Of a stretch of 34,537 nucleotides of DNA, positions 1 to 8,033 are shown in pieces. The position numbers and the translations under genes were made by a program. The notes under the pieces are model-generated. The model made no database searches. It was not told the DNA's origin and saw only the letters and a program-made list of their open reading frames with translations. The DNA is from Akkermansia sp. Its GTDB lineage: Bacteria > Verrucomicrobiota > Verrucomicrobiia > Verrucomicrobiales > Akkermansiaceae. The DNA lies in assembly GCA_024405415.1 (NCBI GenBank), contig JAKSOV010000011.1, positions 1-34,537 of the forward strand, written 5' to 3'. Each line of letters opens with the position of its first letter. Position 1 is the stretch's first letter.

Positions 1-55
1 AAAAATAGTACATAGTACCTAGTACATAGTAAATCTACAAATCCCCCTTTGTCGA
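1..55. repeat. Right half of a GTAC-heptad intergenic repeat element (copy A)
   Basis: The window opens inside a repeat arm in which GTAC recurs every 7 bases (TAGTACA, TAGTACC, TAGTACA, then TAGTAAATC), followed by a C-rich tail reading ACAAATCCCCCTTTGTCG. The same right arm and tail close the complete elements at 8034-8250 and 30478-30679. The left half is missing only because the window starts here. The arm ends just before the promoter of the first gene. Confidence 0.85.
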
Positions 56-72
56 GCGCGCTGTCTTTTTTC

Positions 73-101
73 TTGAGAATAGCAACTAAATGTGTTACAC
101 T
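73..101 (+). promoter_or_regulatory. Promoter of the first secreted-protein gene
   Basis: A -35 box TTGAGA (73-78) and a -10 box TACACT (96-101) are separated by 17 bp. The expected transcription start, near 108, is about 2 nt before the ATG at 110, so the transcript would be almost leaderless. Confidence 0.5.
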
Positions 102-109
102 CCTTCCCG

Positions 110-1105
110 ATGAAAGCGACATTCCCCCTGCTGACCGGTTTGGCCGCGGCGCTGTTTGTGAGCGCGCCGAAGGCCATGGCCGACCGCGATAGTGACTTCT
201 GGCTGCCGGAGAACATGGCGAAGAACGAGTGTACGAGCGTGCACATCACATACGGCCCGAAGGAGGATACCCACACTGCTGCTTATCAGGAGGTGGTGGT
301 GGAGAAAAGTGCGCCCGGCTCTTACTTTGCCTGCAACAACTTTACGACCGGCTACATCGGCGTGCAGCAGTTGATTGAAAACTACAAGGACGGCACGCCT
401 GTGCGCGTGGCCATCTTCTCCGTGTGGGATGCCAAGGACAGCGGTGATAACCCCCACGCGGCACCCGAGAGCGAGCGCGCCAAGCTGATTCAGCGCGGCC
501 CCAAAGTGATGACCGACCGCTTCGGCGGCGAGGGAACGGGCGGCAAGTCCATGCGCGTGTTTGACTGGAAGGAGGGCGACGTCATCCGCACCCTTGTGGT
601 GGAGAAGCCCGACGGTGAGACTTTCCGCCAAATCACGGGGTATATTTTCGACCCGGAAACACAAAAATGGGAGCTGATGAGCAGCTGGCGAGTGCAGGCG
701 CTGCGCCGCGGTCTGGGCGGCGGCTGCGGCTTTGTGGAGGATTTTCGCCGCAACGGTGAGTCCCGCTTCCACGAGCGCCGCGCCACCTTCGGCCCCGCCC
801 TGCGCTATGTGAACGGCGAGTGGAAACCCGCCACCGAGTTCACCATGACGAAGGACGCCAACCCCAACATGAACATCAACTGCCGCTTCAACCCCGCACG
901 CGGCTACTTCTCCCTCGCCACCGGCGGCGATATTGCGGAGAACCCCGCCTTCCGCGTGTTTGAAACGCACGAGCTGCCCCAACAGCCCGCCCCCGTGGCC
1001 GTGGACCCCGAGGTGCAGAAGCTCGTCGAGGCTCCCCTGCTGCCCGTCACGGAACAGGCACCTTACACCGAGCCCCGCTGGCAGGAGCTGGAGATGGAGG
1101 AGTAA
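110..1105 (+). CDS. Secreted protein of unknown function
   Basis: This encodes a protein of 331 residues that I do not recognise. It begins with a clear Sec signal peptide: a Lys after Met, a hydrophobic stretch TFPLLTGLAAALFVSAP, and a likely cut after the AMA at residues 22-24. The mature part is soluble-looking, with no further membrane segment, many charged residues, four or five cysteines and an acidic C-terminus. I chose the ATG at 110 over an in-frame GTG at 92 because it gives a proper signal peptide and lies just after the promoter. A GC-rich hairpin follows at 1131-1158. It is probably periplasmic or exported; no enzyme motif is visible. Confidence 0.8.
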   Translation: MKATFPLLTGLAAALFVSAPKAMADRDSDFWLPENMAKNECTSVHITYGPKEDTHTAAYQEVVVEKSAPGSYFACNNFTTGYIGVQQLIENYKDGTPVRVAIFSVWDAKDSGDNPHAAPESERAKLIQRGPKVMTDRFGGEGTGGKSMRVFDWKEGDVIRTLVVEKPDGETFRQITGYIFDPETQKWELMSSWRVQALRRGLGGGCGFVEDFRRNGESRFHERRATFGPALRYVNGEWKPATEFTMTKDANPNMNINCRFNPARGYFSLATGGDIAENPAFRVFETHELPQQPAPVAVDPEVQKLVEAPLLPVTEQAPYTEPRWQELEMEE

Positions 1106-1130
1106 AGCCCCGAACATAGGCTTATTCTGC

Positions 1131-1158
1131 GCGGCGCTGTCCCTTCGGGCAGCGCCGC
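1131..1158. terminator. GC-rich hairpin between convergent genes
   Basis: GCGGCGCTG (1131-1139) pairs with CAGCGCCGC (1150-1158) around a 10-base loop. It lies between the end of the first gene and the end of mntP. There is no strong T tract, so it may be a weak terminator or a transcript-end stabiliser. Confidence 0.4.
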
Positions 1159-1175
1159 TTGTGATGTATGCGGAA

Positions 1176-1195
1176 CGACAAATCCTCATTTGCCC
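1176..1195. repeat. Solitary copy of the CGACAAAT hairpin motif
   Basis: CGACAAAT, the tetraloop CCTC and ATTTGCCC match, on the opposite strand, the hairpin that forms the outer tip of the GTAC-heptad elements at 8034-8053 and 34485-34504. Here it stands alone, about 30 bp beyond the stop codon of mntP. Confidence 0.6.
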
Positions 1196-1224
1196 ATCCT
1201 CGCACACCCAATCATTTCCTGTGC

Positions 1225-1803
1225 TCAGGGGAGAAGGTTTTTTACGCCCAGGCCGATGAGCAGCAGGCCTGCGAGAGTCTCTGCCCATTGGGTGGGCAGG
1301 CTGCGCAGAAGGCGAGCGCTGCCAAAGGAGAGCAGAGGCAAAAGGAAAGTGATGAGGCCGATGAGCCCACAGCCGAGCAGGATGTCTGCCATGCTGAGGT
1401 CAGCGCCGCCGATGCTGCCGATGGCCATGCAGCCGCCGACGGCAAGCGCATCGATGCTGGTGGCGATGCCGACGAGCATGAGCCCGAGGAAGCCGAGGGG
1501 CATGCTGCTCTGCTTCTCTTCATCTGCGTCCTTGCTCCATGCCTCGCGGATGATGTTGCCGCCGAGCGCGCTGAAGACAACGAGCACAATCCACGGCGAC
1601 CACTCGGCCACCCATTCGCGGATGAGGCTGCCGCAACCGTAGCCGATGAGGGGCATGGCAAATTGGTAGAAGCCGACGGTGAAGGCAAGGCAGAGGGCGG
1701 CCATGGCGCGCTTTTGCCGCAGCACGAGTCCGTAGGAGAAGGCGTACACCGTGGCATCCATGGCCAGAATCACGCCGATGATGCTGATTTCTAACCAAAA
1801 CAT
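1225..1803 (-). CDS. mntP: MntP family manganese efflux pump
   Basis: This 192-residue inner-membrane protein has six predicted membrane helices in two related halves, the layout of MntP (DUF204). Each half carries the family's Asp-containing motif: AMDATVYAF in the first helix pair and SIDALAVGG in the second. MntP exports Mn2+ to protect the cell from excess. I took the ATG giving MFWLEISIIG as start because upstream in-frame codons only add a Cys-rich, non-conserved stretch. The gene lies 13 bp downstream of the transporter gene on the same strand, so the two probably share a transcript. Neither a Mn riboswitch nor an MntR site is visible in that gap. Confidence 0.88.
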   Translation of the reverse strand: MFWLEISIIGVILAMDATVYAFSYGLVLRQKRAMAALCLAFTVGFYQFAMPLIGYGCGSLIREWVAEWSPWIVLVVFSALGGNIIREAWSKDADEEKQSSMPLGFLGLMLVGIATSIDALAVGGCMAIGSIGGADLSMADILLGCGLIGLITFLLPLLSFGSARLLRSLPTQWAETLAGLLLIGLGVKNLLP

Positions 1804-1816
1804 GGCCTGTATCGGG

Positions 1817-3112
1817 TTACAGGAACACAATCCACAGATACACGGCAGAGATGCCGATGCTCAGCAGCATGAGCGGGAAGGCAATTTTGAAGAACTCCAT
1901 GAAGCTCATGCAGAGGTTGTGCTTGCGAGCAATGGCGAGGGCCACAACATTGGCGCTGGCGCCGATGACGGTGCCGTTGCCGCCGAGACAGGCGCCGAGC
2001 GAAAGCGCCCACCACAGGGGTTCCAAATCGGTGATGCCCATGGTGCCCATGTCCTTCACCAGCGGAATCATAGTGGCCACGAAGGGGATGTTATCCACAA
2101 AGGAGGACATGACGGCGCTGAGCACGAGGATGGTCATGGTGGTCTGCGTCATGTCGCCGTGGGTCAGCTCCATGGCGCGGGCGGCGAGCCATTCGATGAT
2201 GCCGTTGACCTCCAACCCGCCGACGAGCACGAAGAGGCCGATGAAGAAGAAAATCGTCGTCCATTCCACGCGGGCAAAGACTTGCTCGAGAGCGCGCTCG
2301 CGGTCATGCATGGTGATGAGCATGAGCAGGGAGGCACCTGTGACGGCGATGGTGCCGCTCTCCAACCCCCAACCGGGGATTTGGCTGTGGCAGCAGAAGA
2401 GGATAATCGTGACCCCAAGCGTGAACAGGCAGGCGCGCAACAGCGCGGCGCTCTTGATGAGACCCTGCGTCTTGATGTTCATGATGCGGTTGCGGTTCTT
2501 CGTGGTGGCGTTGAACTCCTTGCGGTAGATGAGGATGAGGATGCCGATGATCAGCACGAAGGAGATGACGCAGGGAATCGTGAGGTTGATGACGAAGGAC
2601 ATGAAGTCCAGCTCCTTGACGGCGGAGGCAATCATGATGTTGGGCGGGTCGCCGATCATGGTGCAGGTGCCGCCGATGTTGGAGGAGAAAATCTGCGCGA
2701 GGATGAAGGGCATGGGCGAGATTTTGAGGTCTCGCGTCAAAGTGAAGGTAATGGGAACCGTGAGCAGCACCGTCGTCACGTTATCCAACAGGGCGGAGCA
2801 AACGGCCACCAGCACCGAGAGCGCGATGAGCAGCAGCACGGGGCTGCCCTTGGTCTTTTGCGCGGCCCACACGGAGAGGAAGCGGAAGAGGCCGGTCTTG
2901 CTGAGCACGAAGACCTGAATCATCATGCCGATGAGCAACGCCAGCGTGTTGAAGTCGATATGGCGGATGGCTTCCTCTTGCGAGATGACGCCTGCCAGCA
3001 CCATAAGCATGGCGCCGAAGAGGGCAATGACGGTGCGGTGCACCTGCTCGGAGACAATCAGAGCATAGGTGACCAGGAAGATAGCCAGCGCTGCAAGAAC
3101 GGTGTAGGACAT
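1817..3112 (-). CDS. NhaD/ArsB-type (SLC13-like) ion transporter
   Basis: This integral membrane protein of 431 residues has about 11-12 hydrophobic helices and belongs to the ion-transporter superfamily that includes ArsB, NhaD and the P-protein-like permeases (CitMHS fold). The conserved re-entrant segments are visible: DNVTTVLLTVPIT and NIGGTCTMIGDPPNIMIAS in the first half, and VDNIPFVATMIPL and GGNGTVIGASANVVAL in the second. These Asp-Asn and Gly/Pro-Asn motifs bind the transported ion. The substrate (Na+/H+ exchange, arsenite or an organic anion) cannot be told from the sequence; no arsR or arsC is nearby. It is followed by mntP 13 bp downstream and is divergent from lpxC-fabZ across 222 bp. 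Confidence 0.85.
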   Translation of the reverse strand: MSYTVLAALAIFLVTYALIVSEQVHRTVIALFGAMLMVLAGVISQEEAIRHIDFNTLALLIGMMIQVFVLSKTGLFRFLSVWAAQKTKGSPVLLLIALSVLVAVCSALLDNVTTVLLTVPITFTLTRDLKISPMPFILAQIFSSNIGGTCTMIGDPPNIMIASAVKELDFMSFVINLTIPCVISFVLIIGILILIYRKEFNATTKNRNRIMNIKTQGLIKSAALLRACLFTLGVTIILFCCHSQIPGWGLESGTIAVTGASLLMLITMHDRERALEQVFARVEWTTIFFFIGLFVLVGGLEVNGIIEWLAARAMELTHGDMTQTTMTILVLSAVMSSFVDNIPFVATMIPLVKDMGTMGITDLEPLWWALSLGACLGGNGTVIGASANVVALAIARKHNLCMSFMEFFKIAFPLMLLSIGISAVYLWIVFL

Positions 3113-3292
3113 ATGGGGAAAAGAGTTTTCGCGCGTGCGTGTTCACGCTTTATATAAGAGCGCCCGCGTGGGCGGCGATACTAACGCAGACAGTTGCGGA
3201 ATGCAAGCTTTATTTCTCGTTGCTCGCGGAGCCATCTGCGGCCCGAACGCCCTAAAAACCGCGATTTGACGCGGAAAAAATGAAAAAATATC

Positions 3293-3321
3293 TTCACAAT
3301 GGTGGGGGAAAAGTGTAGAAT
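3293..3321 (+). promoter_or_regulatory. Promoter of lpxC-fabZ
   Basis: TTCACA (3293-3298) and TAGAAT (3316-3321) are spaced by 17 bp. Transcription would begin near 3328, only about 7 nt before the ATG at 3335. A further TTGACG lies upstream around 3266. Confidence 0.5.
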
Positions 3322-3334
3322 GCGGACAGACGTT

Positions 3335-4654
3335 ATGGCTATCCGCAAACAACATACTCTTGCTAAGTGCACGGCTCTGCTGTCCGGCACCTCCCTTCAC
3401 ACGGGCAAGCCCGTGAACCTCACCATCAAGCCCGCTGACCCCGGCACGGGCCTGACCTTCCGCCGCATCGACCTGCCCGACAAGCCTTTCATCCCCGCTT
3501 CCGCCGCGCACGTGCAGACGGTGGAGCGCGCCACGACACTGGCTATCGGCGGCGTGCAGGTGCACACGGTGGAGCACATTCTCTCCGCCCTGACGGGCAT
3601 GGGGGTGGACAATGCCATTATCGAGATGGACGCCAGCGAGCCCCCCATCGGCGACGGCTCCGCCAACCCCTATGTGCAGATGATTAAGCAGGCGGGTGTC
3701 GTCGAGCAGGACGCCCCCTGCACGGTGTGGGATATCCGCGAGCCTATCGAAGTGCAGACCAAGGGCGGTTCCGTCATCGTCATCATGCCCGACAAGCAGT
3801 TCCGCGTATCCGTTACGGCGGTGGGCCCCAACGGCCGCGTCACGCAGTACTTCGACAGCGTGATTACGCCCGAGACTTATGAGAAGGAGCTGGCGACCTC
3901 CCGCACCTTCTGCTTCTACGAGGATATTCAGCCCCTGCTGGAGAAGGGCCTTATCCAAGGCGGCACGCTGGACAATGCTATCGTCATCAAGGGCGATGAG
4001 TACCTCTGCGCGGGCGGTCTGCGCCACCCCAACGAGTGCGCCCGCCACAAGGCCATGGATATGATCGGCGACCTGATTCTCAACGGCCACCGCATCAACG
4101 GCCACGTGATTGCCATCATGCCCGGCCACGGTGTGAACACGCAAATGGCAGCCAAGCTTCAGCAGACGATTGAGAGTCTGGAGGCCCTGCGCCCCAAGCC
4201 CTTTGTCTTCCCCGCAGGCAACACGGCGCTCAACACGGAGGAGGTGCTCAAGCTCCTGCCGCACCGCTACCCCTTCATGCTGGTGGACCGCATCCTCGGC
4301 TTCGAGGGCGACACCAAGTGCACGGGCCAGAAGAACCTGACGATGAATGAGCTCTTCTTCCAAGGCCATTTCCCCGGCACGCCCATCATGCCCGGTGTGC
4401 TCCAGCTGGAGGCCATGGCGCAGGTCGGCTCCATCCTCATGCTCCGCATGCCCGAAAATCAGGGCAAAATCGGCTATTTCATGAGCGCGGACAAGGTGAA
4501 GTGGCGCCGCCCCGTGGTGCCCGGCGATGTGCTCATCATTGAGGTGGAGCTCACGAAGCTTCGCGGCGCCATCGGCGTGGCCGATGCCCGCTGCACCGTC
4601 AACGGCGAAATCACCTGCGAGGCCGAGCTGAAGTTTATGGTCGCAGACCGATAA
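3335..4654 (+). CDS. lpxC/fabZ: Bifunctional UDP-3-O-acyl-GlcNAc deacetylase / 3-hydroxyacyl-ACP dehydratase
   Basis: This is a fusion of two lipid enzymes, 439 residues. Residues 1 to about 285 are LpxC, the Zn2+-dependent deacetylase that commits UDP-GlcNAc to lipid A. The zinc and catalytic motifs VEHILSAL and RHKAMDMIGDL are present. A short linker leads into FabZ (about 305-439), with PHRYPFMLVDRI and the catalytic GHFPGTPIMPG / LEAMAQ segment that dehydrates 3-hydroxyacyl-ACP. Both compete for the same 3-hydroxyacyl-ACP pool, so fusion couples outer-membrane and fatty-acid synthesis. Such fusions are known in Bacteroidota and some PVC bacteria. The start MAIRKQHTLAK matches the LpxC N-terminus; an upstream in-frame ATG at 3299 lies before the likely transcription start. 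Confidence 0.95.
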   Translation: MAIRKQHTLAKCTALLSGTSLHTGKPVNLTIKPADPGTGLTFRRIDLPDKPFIPASAAHVQTVERATTLAIGGVQVHTVEHILSALTGMGVDNAIIEMDASEPPIGDGSANPYVQMIKQAGVVEQDAPCTVWDIREPIEVQTKGGSVIVIMPDKQFRVSVTAVGPNGRVTQYFDSVITPETYEKELATSRTFCFYEDIQPLLEKGLIQGGTLDNAIVIKGDEYLCAGGLRHPNECARHKAMDMIGDLILNGHRINGHVIAIMPGHGVNTQMAAKLQQTIESLEALRPKPFVFPAGNTALNTEEVLKLLPHRYPFMLVDRILGFEGDTKCTGQKNLTMNELFFQGHFPGTPIMPGVLQLEAMAQVGSILMLRMPENQGKIGYFMSADKVKWRRPVVPGDVLIIEVELTKLRGAIGVADARCTVNGEITCEAELKFMVADR

Positions 4655-4690
4655 GGCAAACAGCTTACGGGAATTATATTTTTAAATTCG

Positions 4691-4744
4691 GCTCGCTCCA
4701 CTCGCGAGCATCAAAACGGTCCGGCGCGTGCGTCAGGCCGTTTT
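4691..4744 (+). terminator. Terminator hairpins after lpxC-fabZ
   Basis: Two stem-loops lie in tandem. GCTCGC/GCGAGC spans 4691-4709. AAAACGG..CC pairs with GG..CCGTTTT across 4713-4744, with one bulged base. The second has an A tract before and a T tract after the stem and should stop transcription out of lpxC-fabZ. Confidence 0.6.
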
Positions 4745-4783
4745 CGTTTATCCCGAAGTCCGCGCCCTACCGGGGCTTTTGTC

Positions 4784-4812
4784 TTGACTCGGCGTAGGGT
4801 AGAGGGCAGAAT
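4784..4812 (+). promoter_or_regulatory. Promoter of the HtrA-like protease operon
   Basis: TTGACT (4784-4789) and CAGAAT (4807-4812) are separated by 17 bp. The expected start of transcription, near 4819, coincides with the GTG start codon. Confidence 0.5.
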
Positions 4813-4818
4813 GAGAGG

Positions 4819-6420
4819 GTGAAAATGAGATGGATAGCCGCAACTCTTGTCTGCCCTCTGCTGGCCCTCGGTACCTCGGCGCAGGAGGAGCAGCCTGACA
4901 CCGCGCCCCCCGCCGCCGCGGAAACCGCTCCTGCGGAGCAGCCCGCAGCAGAAGCCCCTGCGACAGAAAGCACTGCGCCGACGGAGCCCACCGCCGAACC
5001 CGCCGCCGCACCGCAAGACCTGACCGCTGCCTACCGCGGCATCGTGAAGGTAGAGGTAGCCGTGCATCGCCCCGACGAGAAGATTCCGTGGCGCTCCGGA
5101 GCCTTCGGCCGCGGCAACGGCACGGGCTTTATGGTGGCTCCCGGCCTTTTCCTCACCAATGCCCATGTTATTGCCAACGCAGAGCGCATCCTCATCTCAC
5201 CTTATGCCGATGCTCGCAAGCTGCCTGCGCACGTCAAGTTCGTGGCGCATGATGCCGACCTTGCCCTGCTGGAGGTGGAGGACGCCGCGAGCTTTGCCGA
5301 CGTGCCCTGCCTGAAGCTCAGCGAAGAGTTGCCGCAGTTGGAAGACACCGTACGCGCCATCGGCTACCCCATCGGCGGCAACCGCCTCTCCGTCACGCGC
5401 GGCATCGTCTCGCGCATCGACACTATCACCTACGCTCACCCGCGCAACGACTCCCACCTCGCCCTGCAGATTGACGCCGCCATCAACCCCGGCAACAGCG
5501 GCGGCCCCGTGCTCAAGGGGGACGAGGTTGTCGGCGTGGCCTTTCAGGGGCTCATGGAGGCCAACTCCACGGGCTACGTCATTCCCGGCTCCGTCATCCG
5601 CCACTTTTTGAAAGATATCGAGGACGGCACCTATGACGGCTACGTCGAACTGGGCGCCACCTTTGCCGAGGCGGAAAACCCCGCGCTGCGCCGCCGCGCC
5701 GGGCTGGCGGACGACCACCGCGGCTGTCTGGTGGCGGATGTAGCTGCGGGCAGCTGCTGCGACGGCGCCTTGGAGCCCGGCGACATTATCCTGAGCGTGC
5801 AGGGGCACGAGGTGGACAGCTCGGCCATGATTGAGCTGGACGGCATGCGCGTCCCCCTTGAGGAACTGGCGGAACGTTCCTTCAAGGACGATGTGCTGCA
5901 TGTGGAGCTGCTGCGCGCAGGCAGCCGACAGGAGGCCGACATCAAGCTCGCGCCCCTGCCCGGCGCCAAGCTCCTGTCCATGAGCTACGGCGAGCTGCCG
6001 CGCTACGTCACCTTCGGCGGGTTGGTCTTCCAACCGCTGCACCTCAACGTCATCCAAGCCCACAGTCTGCCCTCCCGCTTCTACATGAGCGAGACGGACG
6101 ATTACATCCGCCGCGGCGGCAACCTAGGCAAGGACGATATCGTCGTGCTGACAACCGTGCTGCCCGATGAGGTCAACGCCCGCTTCAGCGAGCTCGGCCG
6201 CCGTATCGTCACCCGCGTGAACGGCGAGGAAGTGCGGGGGCTGGCCCACCTCTATTCCCTGCTGTACCCCGCAGACGGGGAGCAACGCCCGGCGTACACC
6301 GTCATCGAGCTGGCGGACGCCCCCCGCCCGCTGGTGATTGACAACGCCGTGATTGACGCAGCGAACGCCCGCATCCGCGCCTCCTACAACGTACCTGCCG
6401 ATGCGCGCCTTGAACCCTAA
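4819..6420 (+). CDS. HtrA/Deg-family trypsin-like serine protease with PDZ domain
   Basis: This is an exported protease of 533 residues. A signal peptide (about 1-21, ending SAQ) leads into a Pro/Ala/Glu-rich linker (22-66). The trypsin-like domain (about 70-265) has an intact triad: His116 in LTNAHVI, Asp147 in HDADLALLEV, and Ser227 in NPGNSGGPV. A PDZ domain follows (about 270-370, GDIILSVQGHEV), and then a C-terminal domain beginning YVTFGGLVFQPL that also occurs in the next gene. HtrA proteases degrade misfolded envelope proteins. The start is GTG 4819 or ATG 4825 two codons later; a GAGAGG before the latter is the only Shine-Dalgarno-like sequence I saw in front of a gene. The next gene begins 13 bp after the stop and is almost certainly cotranscribed. 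Confidence 0.92.
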   Translation: MKMRWIAATLVCPLLALGTSAQEEQPDTAPPAAAETAPAEQPAAEAPATESTAPTEPTAEPAAAPQDLTAAYRGIVKVEVAVHRPDEKIPWRSGAFGRGNGTGFMVAPGLFLTNAHVIANAERILISPYADARKLPAHVKFVAHDADLALLEVEDAASFADVPCLKLSEELPQLEDTVRAIGYPIGGNRLSVTRGIVSRIDTITYAHPRNDSHLALQIDAAINPGNSGGPVLKGDEVVGVAFQGLMEANSTGYVIPGSVIRHFLKDIEDGTYDGYVELGATFAEAENPALRRRAGLADDHRGCLVADVAAGSCCDGALEPGDIILSVQGHEVDSSAMIELDGMRVPLEELAERSFKDDVLHVELLRAGSRQEADIKLAPLPGAKLLSMSYGELPRYVTFGGLVFQPLHLNVIQAHSLPSRFYMSETDDYIRRGGNLGKDDIVVLTTVLPDEVNARFSELGRRIVTRVNGEEVRGLAHLYSLLYPADGEQRPAYTVIELADAPRPLVIDNAVIDAANARIRASYNVPADARLEP

Positions 6421-6433
6421 TGCCTGCCCTGCC

Positions 6434-8002
6434 ATGTACCGCACCTTTGCCCTGATGATGCTCTGCGCCGCTCTGGCGGCCTGCAAACCGACCCCGCGCA
6501 CCGCACCCGATGCGCACCGCACCCCGCCGCCTGCGGAGCAGACGCCCGCGCCGGAACCGCAGACGCCGGCCACCCCCGAAGAGCCGCCCGCACCGGCTCC
6601 GCAGCCGGCACCCACCCCGACCGCCGAACCGGCAAACGCCCTGCTGAAAGTGCACGCCGCGCGGCAGGAATACGCTCTGCTGCAACCTTGGGAAAAGAAA
6701 ACGGCGGATGAGGATTCCGCTCTCGGCGTCTACCTCGGGGACGGTCGCGTGCTGACCGTGGCGGAGCCTCTGCGCGCCGCCACCTATGTGGAGCTGAGCC
6801 TGCCCGATGACTCACGCAGCGTCCCAGCCCGCGTGCTGAAGCGGGATGATGACCTGAACCTCGCCCTGCTCACCGTAGAGCACGAGGCGGATGCCTCCAT
6901 CTTCGACACACGCACGGCGCTCGCCCTCGGAGAGCCCATGGCGCTGGGAGCCGAGGCCGAGCTGGCCGGTCTCGTACGCGGTCTGACCCCCGTACATATC
7001 CCCGTGCTGGTGCAGGGAGTGAACGGCGAGGTGCCGCACCTCACCGCCCGCACCGCCGCGCCCGCCCCTGAAGGGCACGACCAAGGCGCGCCCGTGATGC
7101 AGGGCGGCAAGCTGGTGGGCCTTTCCCTTTCCTTCGAGGCGGACGCCCTTTCGCTGGAACTCATCAACGCCGAGCTGATAGCCCGCTTTCTCGACGAGGC
7201 ACACCGCTCCGGCACTCCCGTGCTCGGTCTGCGCTTCACCCCGTTGGATGACCCCGTGCTGCGCCGCTACCTGGAGCTGCCCGAGGAGCAAAGCGGCCTC
7301 TACGTGAGCGCCGTCATCCCCGGCAGCGCGGCGGAGAACGCAGGCATCATCCCGGGCGATGTCATCATCGCGATAGACGGCATGGCCGTAGATGCACAGG
7401 GCCGCTGCCGGCACCCGCTCTACGGGCTCTACAACGCCGCCGCGCTTCTGCGCATTGCCAAGCCCCTCGGCGAAGCGCTGTCGCTGAACCTCTACCGCCA
7501 TGGCGAGCAGCTGGAGCTTCCCGTGCCGCTCAACCGCGACATCGCCGAACATGGCCTGCACGCGCTGGAATCCGCCGGCAGCGCACCGCGTTACATCCTG
7601 TGGGGCGGGCTGGTCTTCCAACCGCTCACGGAGAGCTACCTCAACGCCGTGCGCCAACGCTCCAACGGCGACCTGCCGCTGCCCTTCCTGCGCCTGACAC
7701 AGCGCGAGAAAGAGCTAGCCGAATCGGGCGAGAAAGAGCCGATCGGCCTGACAATCGTCATTCCCACCCCCGCCACGCTCGGCTACGACCGCGCGCGTTT
7801 TGCCGTTGTCAAGGCCGTCAACGGCAAACCCGTGCATGACCTTGCCGAACTGGCCGAGCTGCTGGATGAGCCGACGGCGGACGACGTAACGGAAATTCGG
7901 CTCGATACCGCCCCGTACTCGATTTACATCGACCGCTCCGCCGCCGAGACCGCCAACGACCTCATCCGCCGCCGCGGCATCCCCGTGCTGAGAAATTTAT
8001 GA
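6434..8002 (+). CDS. HtrA-like lipoprotein lacking the catalytic triad (pseudoprotease)
   Basis: This is a paralogue of the preceding protease, 522 residues, with a lipoprotein signal (MYRTFALMMLCAALAAC, lipobox LAAC, Cys17) and a Pro/Ala/Thr-rich linker to about residue 72. The trypsin-like fold is recognisable, but every catalytic residue is changed: His to Glu111 (VLTVAEPL), Asp to Asn142 (LNLALLTV) and Ser to Gln217 (HDQGAPV). The PDZ domain (about 255-345, IPGDVIIAIDGM) and the C-terminal WGGLVFQPL domain are kept. It is therefore probably a membrane-anchored binding or regulatory partner of the active enzyme rather than a protease. The ATG at 6434, 13 bp after the upstream stop, is chosen because it gives the lipoprotein signal. 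Confidence 0.88.
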   Translation: MYRTFALMMLCAALAACKPTPRTAPDAHRTPPPAEQTPAPEPQTPATPEEPPAPAPQPAPTPTAEPANALLKVHAARQEYALLQPWEKKTADEDSALGVYLGDGRVLTVAEPLRAATYVELSLPDDSRSVPARVLKRDDDLNLALLTVEHEADASIFDTRTALALGEPMALGAEAELAGLVRGLTPVHIPVLVQGVNGEVPHLTARTAAPAPEGHDQGAPVMQGGKLVGLSLSFEADALSLELINAELIARFLDEAHRSGTPVLGLRFTPLDDPVLRRYLELPEEQSGLYVSAVIPGSAAENAGIIPGDVIIAIDGMAVDAQGRCRHPLYGLYNAAALLRIAKPLGEALSLNLYRHGEQLELPVPLNRDIAEHGLHALESAGSAPRYILWGGLVFQPLTESYLNAVRQRSNGDLPLPFLRLTQREKELAESGEKEPIGLTIVIPTPATLGYDRARFAVVKAVNGKPVHDLAELAELLDEPTADDVTEIRLDTAPYSIYIDRSAAETANDLIRRRGIPVLRNL

Positions 8003-8033
8003 TTGACGGTCATTGTCCGCCCAAACGGATGCA

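Noticed and set aside
1..55. GTAC heptads as a CRISPR array
   Set aside because: The units are 7 bp with no spacers, and the arms are inverted repeats around a shared core. No cas gene is present.
1751..3157. A 468-codon plus-strand frame opposite the transporter
   Set aside because: The translation is His/Asp/Glu-rich without hydrophobic segments, while the minus strand gives a textbook multi-helix transporter.
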